From positions 1 through 45,786 of the forward strand of contig JBDUDR010000006.1 in the NCBI GenBank assembly GCA_040002845.1: 45,786 bases of DNA. Direction: 5' to 3'. Position 1 is the stretch's first letter; each line of letters opens with the position of its first letter. The notes under the pieces are model-generated. The model was not told the origin of the DNA. It worked only from the letters and a program-made list of their open reading frames with translations, and did no database searches. The translations under genes were made by a program, and so were the position numbers. Origin of the DNA: JBDUDR01 sp040002845. Lineage in GTDB: Bacteria; Actinomycetota; Actinomycetes; Propionibacteriales; Nocardioidaceae. Of the stretch, positions 24,292-34,100 are shown in pieces.

Positions 24292-25568
24292 AGGTGGCAG
24301 GCCACCTCTACATCGCCGACCGGACGAAGTTGTGGGTCTTCACCCTCGTGGAAGCGCACCTCGGCACCTGCGGCGCTCGGGTCGACGGCCTCGACTCCTG
24401 TCCAGAAACGGGCATCGGCTTTCTCACGTTTGACCTCCTCGAGCAGGGCGACGATCCCCTCTGGCGTCCCGTCACCGCTGGCCTTGACCTCGGCGGGTCC
24501 CTCATCCTGCTCGCGGAGGGAGTTAAGGTTGGCGATCTGGTTGCGCTCGACGTCGAACGTGCTGACGCCGGTCTGCAGCCAGTGGCTTTCGAGGGCTGAG
24601 ACCAGGTCGCGCGCTTCCCAGCCGCACTTCTCGAAGGCCACCGGACAACGCGGATGGAACGCACACCCGGACGGCGGTCGCGCCGCGTCCGGGATCTCAC
24701 CCTTGAGCAGGTCGCGCGGGAGCGAGCGGCTGGGGTCGGGGTCGGGAATCGCCGCCAGCAGCGCCTTCGTGTACGGGTGCTTGGGGTCGGCGAAGATCGA
24801 TTCGGTATCGCCAATTTCGACGATCCGGCCCAGATACATGATCGCGATCCGGTCGCAAAAGAACTTCGCGCTAGCCAGGTCGTGCGTGATGTACGCGTAG
24901 GTCAGATCGAGTTGATCCTTGAGGTCGAGCATCAGCTGGAGGATCTTGGCCCGCACGCTCATGTCGAGCATCGAGATCGGCTCGTCTGCGACGAGTAGGC
25001 TCGGGCCCATGATGATCGCCCGCGCGACCACGACGCGCTGCTTCTGCCCGCCCGACAGGTCGCGGGGGTACTTCGGCAGGAACAGCTCGACTGGCGACAG
25101 GCCCACCCGCTCGAGTGCGTCGACCACTCGCTCGCGACGCTCGGCGGCCGACTTGATCCCGTGAATTCGCAAGGCATCCCCCACTCCCTGCTCGACCGTC
25201 ATAGCTGGGTTGAGGGCGGCGTTGGGATCCTGGAAAACCATCTGGGCGCGCCGACGATGCGCGCGCAACTCGCGCTTGGAGAACCTCGCGATGTCGTCGC
25301 CGTCGAAGACGATCGAGCCGTCGGCAGCTGGGACGAGCCCCAGAAGAGCCCGGCCGAGAGTCGACTTGCCGCTGCCGCTTTCGCCGACGAGCCCCACGAC
25401 CTCGCCTTTACGGAGGGTGAGGTTGACGCCGTCGACGGCCTTGACGACGCCGGTTTCACGCCCCAGCAACCGAGCAAAGGTGCTGCCGCCCAGGCTGAAG
25501 CGGACGGAGAGGTCACGGATGTCGATGATCGGCTCGGCCGACACGGACAGCTCAGGCTTCGTCGGCAA
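24285..25568 (-). CDS. oppF: Peptide ABC transporter ATP-binding protein (OppF/DppF-like) with C-terminal insert
   Basis: One of two ATPases powering a peptide importer. Walker A GESGSGKST, signature LSGGQKQR and Walker B LLVADEPISMLD are intact, and the oligopeptide C-terminal region with CAFHPRCP follows. Between that region and the usual ending DVEVACHLY there is an extra stretch of about 90 polar residues. The best start is TTG at 25568, 7 nt after GAGGAG; GTG at 25583 or 25544 are alternatives. Overlaps oppD by 17 nt on this choice. Last gene of the operon. Confidence 0.9.
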   Translation of the reverse strand: MPTKPELSVSAEPIIDIRDLSVRFSLGGSTFARLLGRETGVVKAVDGVNLTLRKGEVVGLVGESGSGKSTLGRALLGLVPAADGSIVFDGDDIARFSKRELRAHRRRAQMVFQDPNAALNPAMTVEQGVGDALRIHGIKSAAERRERVVDALERVGLSPVELFLPKYPRDLSGGQKQRVVVARAIIMGPSLLVADEPISMLDMSVRAKILQLMLDLKDQLDLTYAYITHDLASAKFFCDRIAIMYLGRIVEIGDTESIFADPKHPYTKALLAAIPDPDPSRSLPRDLLKGEIPDAARPPSGCAFHPRCPVAFEKCGWEARDLVSALESHWLQTGVSTFDVERNQIANLNSLREQDEGPAEVKASGDGTPEGIVALLEEVKREKADARFWTGVEAVDPSAAGAEVRFHEGEDPQLRPVGDVEVACHLY

Positions 25569-26613
25569 CGCCGATCTCCTCACGAGGAAGGCGGGTCTCG
25601 CCGCCGGCCGGGATGGCCTCGGCGGGCCCGTGCAGCCAGCACTCGACCTTCGTGCCCATGTCGGAGACTGTCTCGATCGGGTCCTTGTCCGCGCACACCT
25701 TCATCGCGTCGGGGCACCGCGGGTGAAAGCGACATCCGGGCGGAGGGTTGATGAGGTCGGGAGGCGCGCCAAGGATGAAGTTCAGCCCCGTAGTGCTGAG
25801 ACTGATCGTCGACCGCAAGAGCTCCCGTGTGTACGGGTGCTGAGGATCGCGGAAGACATCGCGCACGTCGCCCTGCTCGACGATTCGGCCTGCATACATC
25901 ACGGCGACGCGGTCGCAGGCCTCCGCGACGATGCCGAGGTTGTGGGTGATGAGCAGCAGGGCGGTGTCGAAGTTCTCACGCAGGTCGTTGAGGATCTTGA
26001 TGATCTGCGCCTCGACCAGCACGTCGAGCGCCGTCGTCGGCTCGTCGGCGACCACGAAGGCGGGCCGGAGGACCAGGGCCAGGGCGATCATCAGCCGCTG
26101 CCGCATGCCGCCCGAGAACTCGTGCGGGTAGGACCGGTAGCGGGTGGGTGGGATGCCCATCACGTTGAGCACCTCGAGCGCCCGCTCGCGGATAACCGCC
26201 TTGCTCCGGCCAGGCTCATGCTGCTTGATGGTCTCCTCGAAATGCCGGGATATGCGCATCAACGGGTTCAGCCGGGTCAGCGGCTCCTGAAATATCATTC
26301 CGAGGTCGGTTCCGCGCATTGCTCGCGCGTCGTGAACGCTCATCTGGAGGATGTCGTCCCCCCTGAACAGAACCTTCCCGTCGCGCTTCGCGCCCTCAGG
26401 AAGCAACCCCATCAGCCCACGGCCGAGTGTCGACTTGCCGCAGCCGGACTCGCCCACAAGACCCAGCGTCTCACCGCCCTGCAGCGAGAAGCTGACACCG
26501 TCGACTGCCCGGATCGCGCCACGGGGCGTGCCGTACCAGACCCGAAGGTCGCGGACATCGATCACCGGGCCCAGCGCCCAGGATGGCGTGGGAACATGCT
26601 CGATCAGCGTCAT
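25552..26613 (-). CDS. oppD: Peptide ABC transporter ATP-binding protein (OppD/DppD-like)
   Basis: The second ATPase of the importer, 353 residues. Walker A GESGCGKST, signature FSGGMRQR and Walker B FVVADEPTTALD are present, as is the oligo_HPY region with CRFHPRCPDAMKVC (a Cys cluster that in some relatives holds Fe-S). The ATG at 26613 overlaps the oppC stop (ATGA). It works with OppF on the cytosolic face of OppB/OppC. Confidence 0.93.
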   Translation of the reverse strand: MTLIEHVPTPSWALGPVIDVRDLRVWYGTPRGAIRAVDGVSFSLQGGETLGLVGESGCGKSTLGRGLMGLLPEGAKRDGKVLFRGDDILQMSVHDARAMRGTDLGMIFQEPLTRLNPLMRISRHFEETIKQHEPGRSKAVIRERALEVLNVMGIPPTRYRSYPHEFSGGMRQRLMIALALVLRPAFVVADEPTTALDVLVEAQIIKILNDLRENFDTALLLITHNLGIVAEACDRVAVMYAGRIVEQGDVRDVFRDPQHPYTRELLRSTISLSTTGLNFILGAPPDLINPPPGCRFHPRCPDAMKVCADKDPIETVSDMGTKVECWLHGPAEAIPAGGETRLPREEIGVADEA

Positions 26614-27596
26614 GAGCGGGTCACGCTTCCCTCGCTCGTTGATCCAGACGATTCACGCGGTGTCATCTCCACCCGCACGAGCCTTTGCTTTCGCAGCAGC
26701 GGGTTGATCGTCTCGTTCAGACCCTCGCCTACGAGGGTGAGGCCGGTGATCAGCAGAACGATGGCGAGTCCAGGGTAGAGCGAAGTCCACCAGATCCCCA
26801 GGCCTGCGTCGTCGAGGGCCCGCTGAAGGTCGAAGCCCCACTCGCCGGCCTCGGTGGGTTGGATACCGATTCCAAGGAATCCCAGCGCGGCCAGAGTTCC
26901 GATTGCGTCGGCCGCGTTCAGGGTGCCGAGCACCGGGACGCTTTGGATGACATTTCCGAACAGATATCTACGCATGATCACGCCGTCGGTGGCGCCGAGG
27001 GCACGGGCTGCCTCAATGTACGTCGCTTCCTTCGCGCTGATCGTCGTGTTGCGAACGACCCGGAAGTACTGCGGTATGTAGATCGCAGTCAGCGAGAGCG
27101 CCGCCGCCACCACGCCGCCGGTAAGGAACAGGATCCCGGCGCCGATGATGTTGGTGAACAAGAAGGCGAACACGATTGCCAGCAGGAGTGACGGGAACGC
27201 GAAGATCGAGTCCATGACCAGGACGAGGACTCGGTCGAGCCAGCCGCCGAAGTAGCCCGACACAATGCCGAGCGCCATGCCGAGAACAAGCGAGGCGATC
27301 ACCGCGAGTCCGACCACCTCGACCGCCGTCCTCGCGCCCCAGATCACCCGCGAGAGCACGTCTGTCTGCAGGTCGGTGGTCCCGAACCAGTGGCTCGAGC
27401 TCGGATGGCCGAGCTTGGGGAACTTTGTGCCGTCGGAAGCCCTGAACTGGTCGAACCCATAGGGAGCGATCAATGGCGCGAAGAGCGCGAAGATCAAGAA
27501 CACGGCCGTGATCGCCGCACCCACGACCAGCATCCACCGCGCCACTCCCTGGGTCTTCGAGAACGGGGCGGCGATAAGACTCGCCATCCGTCGCAT
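26610..27596 (-). CDS. oppC: Peptide ABC transporter permease (OppC/DppC-like)
   Basis: A 328-residue inner-membrane permease with an N-terminal OppC-type domain, then about six membrane spans and the EAA loop (EAARALGATDGVIMRRYLFG region) that contacts the ATPases. A polar, basic C-terminal tail of about 30 residues follows the last span. The ATG at 27596 shares one base with the oppB stop. Confidence 0.93.
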   Translation of the reverse strand: MRRMASLIAAPFSKTQGVARWMLVVGAAITAVFLIFALFAPLIAPYGFDQFRASDGTKFPKLGHPSSSHWFGTTDLQTDVLSRVIWGARTAVEVVGLAVIASLVLGMALGIVSGYFGGWLDRVLVLVMDSIFAFPSLLLAIVFAFLFTNIIGAGILFLTGGVVAAALSLTAIYIPQYFRVVRNTTISAKEATYIEAARALGATDGVIMRRYLFGNVIQSVPVLGTLNAADAIGTLAALGFLGIGIQPTEAGEWGFDLQRALDDAGLGIWWTSLYPGLAIVLLITGLTLVGEGLNETINPLLRKQRLVRVEMTPRESSGSTSEGSVTRS

Positions 27597-28621
27597 CAGT
27601 ACCTCACTCTCGGGTCGATCAGAGCGTTGACGATATCGACGACAAGGCTGATAAAGATGACCACGAGGGCGAAGATCGTGATGAGACCCTGGACCGCGCC
27701 GTAGTCGCGTCCGTTGATGTACTTGTACAGCTTCTGGCCGAGTCCGGGCCAGTTGAAGGTCGACTCGGTAAGGATGGCGCCCGAGAGCAGGAGCGCCATC
27801 TGCAGGCCGATGATCGTGACAACCGGGATCAGCGCGTTGCGGAAGGCGTGGTTGCGGGTGACCTTGCCTTGCGAGATCCCCCGCGCCCGGGCTGCTTCGA
27901 CGTAGTCGCTTTGAATCGTCTGCAGCATGTTGACCCGCACCAGCCGGATGAACACCCCACAGATGAAAATGCCGAGAGTGAACGCGGGCAGCACCAAGTG
28001 CTTGAGCACGTCCTGGATAGACAGCCAGTCACCGCTGAGAAGCGCGTCGATCAGCAGAATGTGGGTTCGCTCGGGGACTATGAAGAGCGTCTCCGGGTCC
28101 GCTTGGCCTCCGGTGGGCAGCCCGAAGAGCGGTGCGATGTGGATCTGGATCAGCAGCCCGACGAAGAAGATCGGGGCGGCGTAGGTGACGATGCCGAAGA
28201 TCCGGATCACCACATCGGCAGCTGAGTCGCGGAGTCGGCCGGCGAGCAGGCCAAGGGGGATGCCGATGACCAACGCGATGAAGAACGCGGCGATGGTGAG
28301 CGAGAGAGTCGCACCGCCGTTTTCCTTGACCACGGACAGGATCGACTGATTGTCGGTGAAGCTCTTCCCGAAGTCCAGGTGCAGGACGGACCACAGGTAG
28401 TCCCCGTATTGCGCGATGAGCGGCTTGTCGAGACCGAACTGATGACGAGCCCGATCGAGATCCTCCGCGTTCAGCCTTCCTCCGAGCGCCGCGGAGATCG
28501 GATCGCCCGGAGCCACCCGCAGCACGATGAAAACCAGCGTCATCAGGATCCAGACCATCGGAATGACCAGGAGCACACGCTGGAGGATGAACCGAGGCAG
28601 CGAGCCCGCCTTTGCGCTCAT
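27596..28621 (-). CDS. oppB: Peptide ABC transporter permease (OppB/DppB-like)
   Basis: A 341-residue permease of the DppB type: FILQRVLLVIPMVW at the start, the APGDP segment, an EAA loop (DYVEAARARGISQGKV) and the ending VNALIDPRVRY, all characteristic. It pairs with OppC to form the channel. It begins 72 nt after the oppA stop; the intergenic space contains a strong hairpin (28645-28673), so the permease genes may be expressed below oppA. Confidence 0.93.
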   Translation of the reverse strand: MSAKAGSLPRFILQRVLLVIPMVWILMTLVFIVLRVAPGDPISAALGGRLNAEDLDRARHQFGLDKPLIAQYGDYLWSVLHLDFGKSFTDNQSILSVVKENGGATLSLTIAAFFIALVIGIPLGLLAGRLRDSAADVVIRIFGIVTYAAPIFFVGLLIQIHIAPLFGLPTGGQADPETLFIVPERTHILLIDALLSGDWLSIQDVLKHLVLPAFTLGIFICGVFIRLVRVNMLQTIQSDYVEAARARGISQGKVTRNHAFRNALIPVVTIIGLQMALLLSGAILTESTFNWPGLGQKLYKYINGRDYGAVQGLITIFALVVIFISLVVDIVNALIDPRVRY

Positions 28622-28644
28622 GCGACTCTTTCTACGCCCAAAAC

Positions 28645-28673
28645 TGGGGAGGGGCTATGAGAACCCCTCCCCA
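28645..28673 (-). terminator. Hairpin between oppA and oppB (attenuator or mRNA-end structure)
   Basis: A perfect 10-bp stem (TGGGGAGGGG with CCCCTCCCCA; arms 28645-28654 and 28664-28673) and 9-nt loop lies about 20 nt after the oppA stop. On the transcribed strand a short GTTTT follows, so it could partly terminate or protect the oppA mRNA end. Confidence 0.6.
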
Positions 28674-28693
28674 GCAAGACGATGCCCGTCTGG

Positions 28694-30328
28694 CTAGCTG
28701 CTCTTGGTGATGGTCCAGAGCCGGAAGATGTATGCCGGGTCGAGAGTGTCCTCGATCCCATTCATGCCCGCGCGGTAGACGGCAGTGTTGTTGCCGACCC
28801 AGCTCGGGATGAACGGCACGTCCTTCGCGGCAAGATCCTGAAGCTTCTTGAAGTCGGCTATACGTGTAGCCGAGTTCGTCGAAGCTAGCTCCTCGCTGAC
28901 CAGCTGGTTGGCCTTATCGCTGTGGTAGCCGTTCTCGAAGAAGCCACCGTCGACCAGGAACGGAGACAGGTAGTCGTCGGGGTCCAGATAGTCGGGGTAC
29001 CAGCCGAGAATCCAGACGTCGTACGCGCCCTGCTTGTAGATCGTCTGGTACTGCTCCCACTCGGCGCTCTTCAAGTCGACGGTGAAGAGCCCGCTCCCCT
29101 CGAGCTCCCGCGAGAACTCGGTTGCCTCGTCGACAGTGGTCGGGCCGTAGTGCGTCGGTGTGTAACCCATGGTGATCTTCACCGGCGTGGCGATACCCGC
29201 GTCAGAGAGCATCTTCTTCGCCGCGGCGACATCCGGCGCGTCCCCATATGTTGTCTTGAACGAGTCGGTCTGGCCGGGAAGGCCAGGCGGAACGATCGAG
29301 TACAGCGGCGTGACGGTGTCCTCGTACGCGGTCTTGGCGATCGCGGCGCGGTCGATGATCTGGGCAGCCGCCTGACGGACGGCGAGGTCCTTGCCTGGAC
29401 CGCTGGCGTTCTGCCAGACCCAGTACCGAATTGCGGCACCGTCGCCCTCGGCGACGGTCACATCGCTGTTGGACTTGAGGGCCGTGATGTCAGTCGGGCC
29501 GAGCGTGTCCCATGCGACGTCGATCTCGCCGGACTCGACCGCTAGCTTCAGGGCCGAGGCCTCCTGGTAGTAGCTGATGTAGACCGGCGACGCCTTTGGT
29601 TCCCGATCGCCGCTGTAGCTCGCATTGGCCTCGAGGACCGCCTGCTGTCCGGCCTTGTACTGGCTCAACTTGTAGGGACCGGATCCGATCACCGCGTCGT
29701 CGGCCAGCTTCTTGTCGGCAGGGAAGACCTGCTCGTCGACGATGGCTCCCGAACCGGGGTACGTGAGGATGAATTGGAACGTCACGTCGGGCCTGTTGAG
29801 GTGGAAGATGACGGTCGAGTCGTCCGGGGTTTCGATCGCCTTCGGGTCGAGACCTGTCACGGTGCCGTCTTTGGCGGTCTTGGCGATGTCGCCCAGCAGG
29901 TAGATCGCGGCGCCGTTCGGGTCGCCGATCCCGAGCATCCGCTCGAAGCTGAACTTCACGTCCGACGACGTCAACGCGTCGCCGTTGGAGAACTTCAGGT
30001 CCGGCTTGAGCTTGCAGGTCAGGGTCTGGGGATCGTCGTAGCTGCAGCTCTGCGCCGCATCGCCCTCAGGCGTGGTCGCGCCAGCCGGAATCGTGAGGAG
30101 GGTCTGGAAGATGCTGTACTGCAACGTCGATGACCCGAGGTCGTACGAGCCGGCGGGGTCGACCGCGGTCACGGTATCGGTCGTGCCGAGCGTGAAGCTG
30201 CCGCCGGTCGACGACGCTCCGTTTCCGCCATCGCCGTTGTTGTCTCGGTTCGATCCACATGCTGCCAGAGAGATGAGCAGCAAGGCTGTTCCTCCGGCTG
30301 CGAGCCCATTCTTCATGTTACCCACCAT
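28694..30328 (-). CDS. oppA: Peptide ABC transporter substrate-binding lipoprotein (OppA/DppA-like)
   Basis: A 544-residue SBP_bac_5-type binding protein that captures peptides (or similar ligands) at the cell surface for OppBCDF. The N-terminus MVGNMKNGLAAGGTALLLIS leads to the lipobox LAAC, followed by an Asn/Gly/Ser linker. ATG at 30328 has GGGAG upstream; ATG at 30316 is an alternative. Conserved DKPA-type family features include LKPDLKFSNGDALTSSDVKF and the C-terminal YSD/tail region. First gene of the operon; TAGGGT at 30376-30381 is a probable -10. Ligand unknown. Confidence 0.93.
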   Translation of the reverse strand: MVGNMKNGLAAGGTALLLISLAACGSNRDNNGDGGNGASSTGGSFTLGTTDTVTAVDPAGSYDLGSSTLQYSIFQTLLTIPAGATTPEGDAAQSCSYDDPQTLTCKLKPDLKFSNGDALTSSDVKFSFERMLGIGDPNGAAIYLLGDIAKTAKDGTVTGLDPKAIETPDDSTVIFHLNRPDVTFQFILTYPGSGAIVDEQVFPADKKLADDAVIGSGPYKLSQYKAGQQAVLEANASYSGDREPKASPVYISYYQEASALKLAVESGEIDVAWDTLGPTDITALKSNSDVTVAEGDGAAIRYWVWQNASGPGKDLAVRQAAAQIIDRAAIAKTAYEDTVTPLYSIVPPGLPGQTDSFKTTYGDAPDVAAAKKMLSDAGIATPVKITMGYTPTHYGPTTVDEATEFSRELEGSGLFTVDLKSAEWEQYQTIYKQGAYDVWILGWYPDYLDPDDYLSPFLVDGGFFENGYHSDKANQLVSEELASTNSATRIADFKKLQDLAAKDVPFIPSWVGNNTAVYRAGMNGIEDTLDPAYIFRLWTITKSS

Positions 30329-30375
30329 TACGCTCCCGTCGAGTTGTGCCCTGAGGTAAGGGGTCACCCTCCGAG

Positions 30376-30381
30376 ACCCTA
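30376..30381 (-). promoter_or_regulatory. Predicted -10 (TAGGGT) for the opp operon
   Basis: TAGGGT on the minus strand about 47 nt upstream of the oppA start, which has its own GGGAG site. It sits in the 97-nt gap behind the HAD gene. Confidence 0.4.
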
Positions 30382-30425
30382 GTGCCGGAACAGCGAGATG
30401 TCAGTAAGCGGAGGTCACGACATGG

Positions 30426-31133
30426 TTACCGTTCGGCGGGTCGGGCCATGTCCGAATACTCGAGAAACAGCCTTTTCAGGCCGTCGGGACTCACTCCAGC
30501 GAGCGTGGGAACGACCACGCGGGCAGGCGTGATCGGGACCTCCACGTGGTTGGGGACGACGAGGACGACGCACCCGGCCACCTCGGCAGAATCGGCCCCC
30601 GTGGGCGAGTCCTCGATCGCGACCGTCTCCTCTGGGCGTACTCCGAGCAGGTCCGCGGCCATCAGGTAGGCGTCCGGCGCCGGCTTGCCGCGCGTGACCG
30701 ACTCCCCGGTCACGCCGACGTCGAACCGACCGGCTGGCAGCGCCTCGAGGATCGCGGTGACAAAGCGGTCGTACGACATCGTGACGAGTCCGGTGGGGAG
30801 GCCTGCGTCGTTGCATGCGGCGAGCAGCTCGACTGCACCAGGGCACCAACGGACGCCTTGCTCGGCCATCACGGAGACGACACCGTCGACCAGCTCCTCG
30901 ACCACGTCGGCCGGGCTCTGGGGCAAGTTCATCCGCTCCTTGATGTAGACACCGGCGTCGATGAGATTGTTGCCGACGAGCCTCAGACCGTCCTCGTATG
31001 TCCAGCTGGACCCGTACTTCTCGGCCATCGCGTGCTCGGCAGTCATCCATGCGGGCTCGGTGTCACACAGGGTGCCGTCCATGTCGAACAGGACCGCGCG
31101 GAGTTCTGTGGGCGATGGAGGCTCAGCGGGCAT
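30426..31133 (-). CDS. HAD-superfamily hydrolase (beta-phosphoglucomutase/phosphatase type)
   Basis: A 235-residue HAD subfamily IA enzyme. Motif I is FDMDGTLCDTE (residues about 16-26), motif III Lys is in GKPAPDAY, and motif IV is IEDSPTG. These fit a small-molecule phosphatase with a C1-type cap; the substrate cannot be given. The start overlaps the metH stop by 11 nt, so the two are co-translated. The same HAD/metH pairing occurs in related actinobacteria. Confidence 0.9.
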   Translation of the reverse strand: MPAEPPSPTELRAVLFDMDGTLCDTEPAWMTAEHAMAEKYGSSWTYEDGLRLVGNNLIDAGVYIKERMNLPQSPADVVEELVDGVVSVMAEQGVRWCPGAVELLAACNDAGLPTGLVTMSYDRFVTAILEALPAGRFDVGVTGESVTRGKPAPDAYLMAADLLGVRPEETVAIEDSPTGADSAEVAGCVVLVVPNHVEVPITPARVVVPTLAGVSPDGLKRLFLEYSDMARPAER

Positions 31134-34100
31134 TGAAGTATTTGGCCTCCGGATGGTGCACGATCAACGCATCCGTCGACTGCTCCGGGTGCAGCTGCAG
31201 CTCCTCGCTCAGCTCGACACCGATTCTCTCCGGACGCAGCAGCCGCATCACGGTCGCCCGGTCCTCGAGATCCGGGCAGGCGGGGTAACCAAAGGAGTAG
31301 CGGGACCCCCGGTAGCCCTGCCTGAAGATCTCCGCGATCTGCTGGGAGTCCTCGGAAGCGAACCGCAGCTCGTCGCGTACGCGCGCGTGCCAGAACTCGG
31401 CCAACGCCTCGGTCAGCTGCACGGAGAGGCCATGCAACTCGAGGTAGTCGCGGTAGGCATTCTTCTCGAACAGCTCAGCGGTCACCTGGCTGACGCGGGA
31501 GCCCATCGTCACCAGGTGAAACGCGATGACATCGAGCTCGCCGGCGCCCTTCGGCCGGAAGAAGTCGCTCAGGCACAGGAACCGGTCGCGCCGCTGACGG
31601 GGGAAGGTGAACCGCGCCACCTCGACGTCGTGGTTGCTCGCGTCGAGAACGACTAGATCGTCGCCCTCGGAGTAGCACGGCCAGTAGCCGTAGACGACGG
31701 CCGGCTCCATGATGCCTTCCGCGAGGATGCGATCGAGCCACATCCGCAACCTCGGTCGGCCCTCGGTCTCCACCAGCTCTTCGTATGACGGTCCGGCGCC
31801 GCCGCGAGCGCCGCGCAACCCCCACTGCCCCATGAACGTGGCGCGCTCGTCGAGGTACGCGGCGAAGTCCGCGAGTGTGAGTCCCTTGACGATCCGGTCG
31901 CCCCAGAACGGTGGAGTCGGGACCGGGTTGTCCGTTGCGACGTCGGAGCGGGTAGGGATGACGAGGGTCGAGCCGGCGACGGTCGCGGACGACGTGAGCC
32001 GGACTCGGCGCTCGCGCGGTGCCGGCAGGCTGGCACCGGGTACGCCGCGCTTCACCGCCATCGCCGCGTCCATCAGGCGCAGGCCCTCGAAGGCGTCGCG
32101 GGCGTAACGCACCTCGCCGTCGAAGAGCTGTCCGAGATCCTGCTCCACATAGGCACGGGTCAGGGCAGCTCCCCCCAGCAGGATGGGCCATCGACTCGCC
32201 AGATCCCGCTGGTTGAGCTCCTCGAGATTCTCTCGCATGACGACTGTGCTCTTGACCAGCAGCCCGCTCATGCCGATCACATCGGCGGCATGTTCCGTGG
32301 CTGCGTCGATGATCACCGAGACCGGTTGTTTGATGCCGAGGTTGACGACTGTGTAGCCGTTGTTGGACAAGATGATGTCGACCAGGTTCTTTCCGATGTC
32401 ATGGACGTCACCCTTGACCGTTGCGAGCACGATCGTGCCTTTCCCCTGTTCGTCGGTCTTGTCCATGTGCGGCTCGAGGTAAGCGACTGCCGCCTTCATG
32501 ACTTCGGCCGACTGGAGCACGAACGGCAGCTGCATCTCTCCGGCGCCGAACAGGTCGCCAACCACCTTCATGCCGGCCAGCAGATGGTCGTTGATGATGT
32601 CGAGGGCACTGTGGCCGATGTCGAGAGCCTGTTGGAGATCGGGCTCCAAGCCCTTCCGTTCGCCGTCGATGATCCGCCGTTGCAGCCGCTCCGACAACGG
32701 CAGCGCGGCTAATTCGCTGGCGCGCGACGCACGGGCGTCTGCGGCCTTGACGTCAGCGAAGACGTCGAGGAAGGTCGCAAGGGGGTCGTAGCCATCTCGG
32801 CGGCGGTCGTACACCAGATCCAGCGCCACCTCGCGCTGCTCATCGGGGATGCGTGACAGTGGCAGGATCTTTGCTGCATGGACGATCGCGGAGTCCAGGC
32901 CCGCCTTCACGCACTCGTGCAGGAACACGGAGTTCAAGACCACGCGGGCCGCTGGGTTGAGCCCGAAGGAGACGTTTGACACGCCGAGCGTGGTCTGCAC
33001 CTCGGGATAGCGGCGCTTCACCTCGCGGATCGCCTCGATCGTCTCCAGGGCGTCGCGACGGGTCTCCTCCTGGCCGGTCGAGATCGGGAAGGTCAGGCAG
33101 TCCACGATGATGTCGTCTGCGCGCAGGCTCCACTTGCTCACGAGATCGTCGATCAGCCGGGAGGCGACCTGCACCTTCCAATCCCGGGTCCGCGCCTGGC
33201 CATCCTCGTCGATCGTCATGGCAACCACAGCGGCTCCATGTTCCTTCACGATCGGCATGATCCTGGCGAAGCGCGACCCGGGGCCGTCGCCGTCCTCGTA
33301 GTTGACGGAGTTGACCACGCAACGGCCGGCCAGTCGCTCCAGACCGGATTCGACGACGTTCGCCTCGGTGGAGTCGAGCATGATCGGGAGGGTGGACGAG
33401 GTGGCCAGCCGGGAGGCAGCCTCAGCCATGTCGGCCGCGCCGTCGCGACCCACGTAGTCGACGCACAGGTCGAGCACGTGTGCACCGTCTCGGATCTGAG
33501 CCCGGGCGATCTCAACGCAGCTGTCCCAGTTCTGGGCCAGCATCGCGTCCCGGAAGGCCCTGCTGCCGTTGGCGTTCGTGCGCTCACCGATGGAGAGGAA
33601 TGCCGTGTCCTGGCGGAAGGGCACATGCTGGTAGAGCGACGACGCCCCCGGTTCGCGGTGCACCTTCCGGCTCGCCAGCCCCCGGCCACCGACTCGGGTC
33701 ACGACGGCACGGAGGTGTTCGGGCGTCGTACCGCAGCAACCGCCGACGAGTGCCAACCCGAACTCCCGGGTGAACGTGTCGTGGGCGTCGGCCAGCTCCG
33801 AGTATGTCAGCGGATAGCTGGCGCCGTCCGCGGTCAGCTGCGGGAGGCCTGCGTTGGGCATACACGCGATCCCGGGCGATGCATGACGCGACAGGTGCCT
33901 GAGGTGCTCGCTCATCTCCGCAGGGCCGGTCGCGCAGTTCAGGCCCACCAGCTCGATGCCCAAGGGTTCGAGGCCGCTCAGGGCTGCTCCGATCTCGGTG
34001 CCGAGCAACATGGTGCCGGTCGTCTCGACCGTCACCTCCACGATGACGGGCAGGTCCGACCCCGCTGCCGCCAGCGCCCGCTTGGCACCGATGACTGCCG

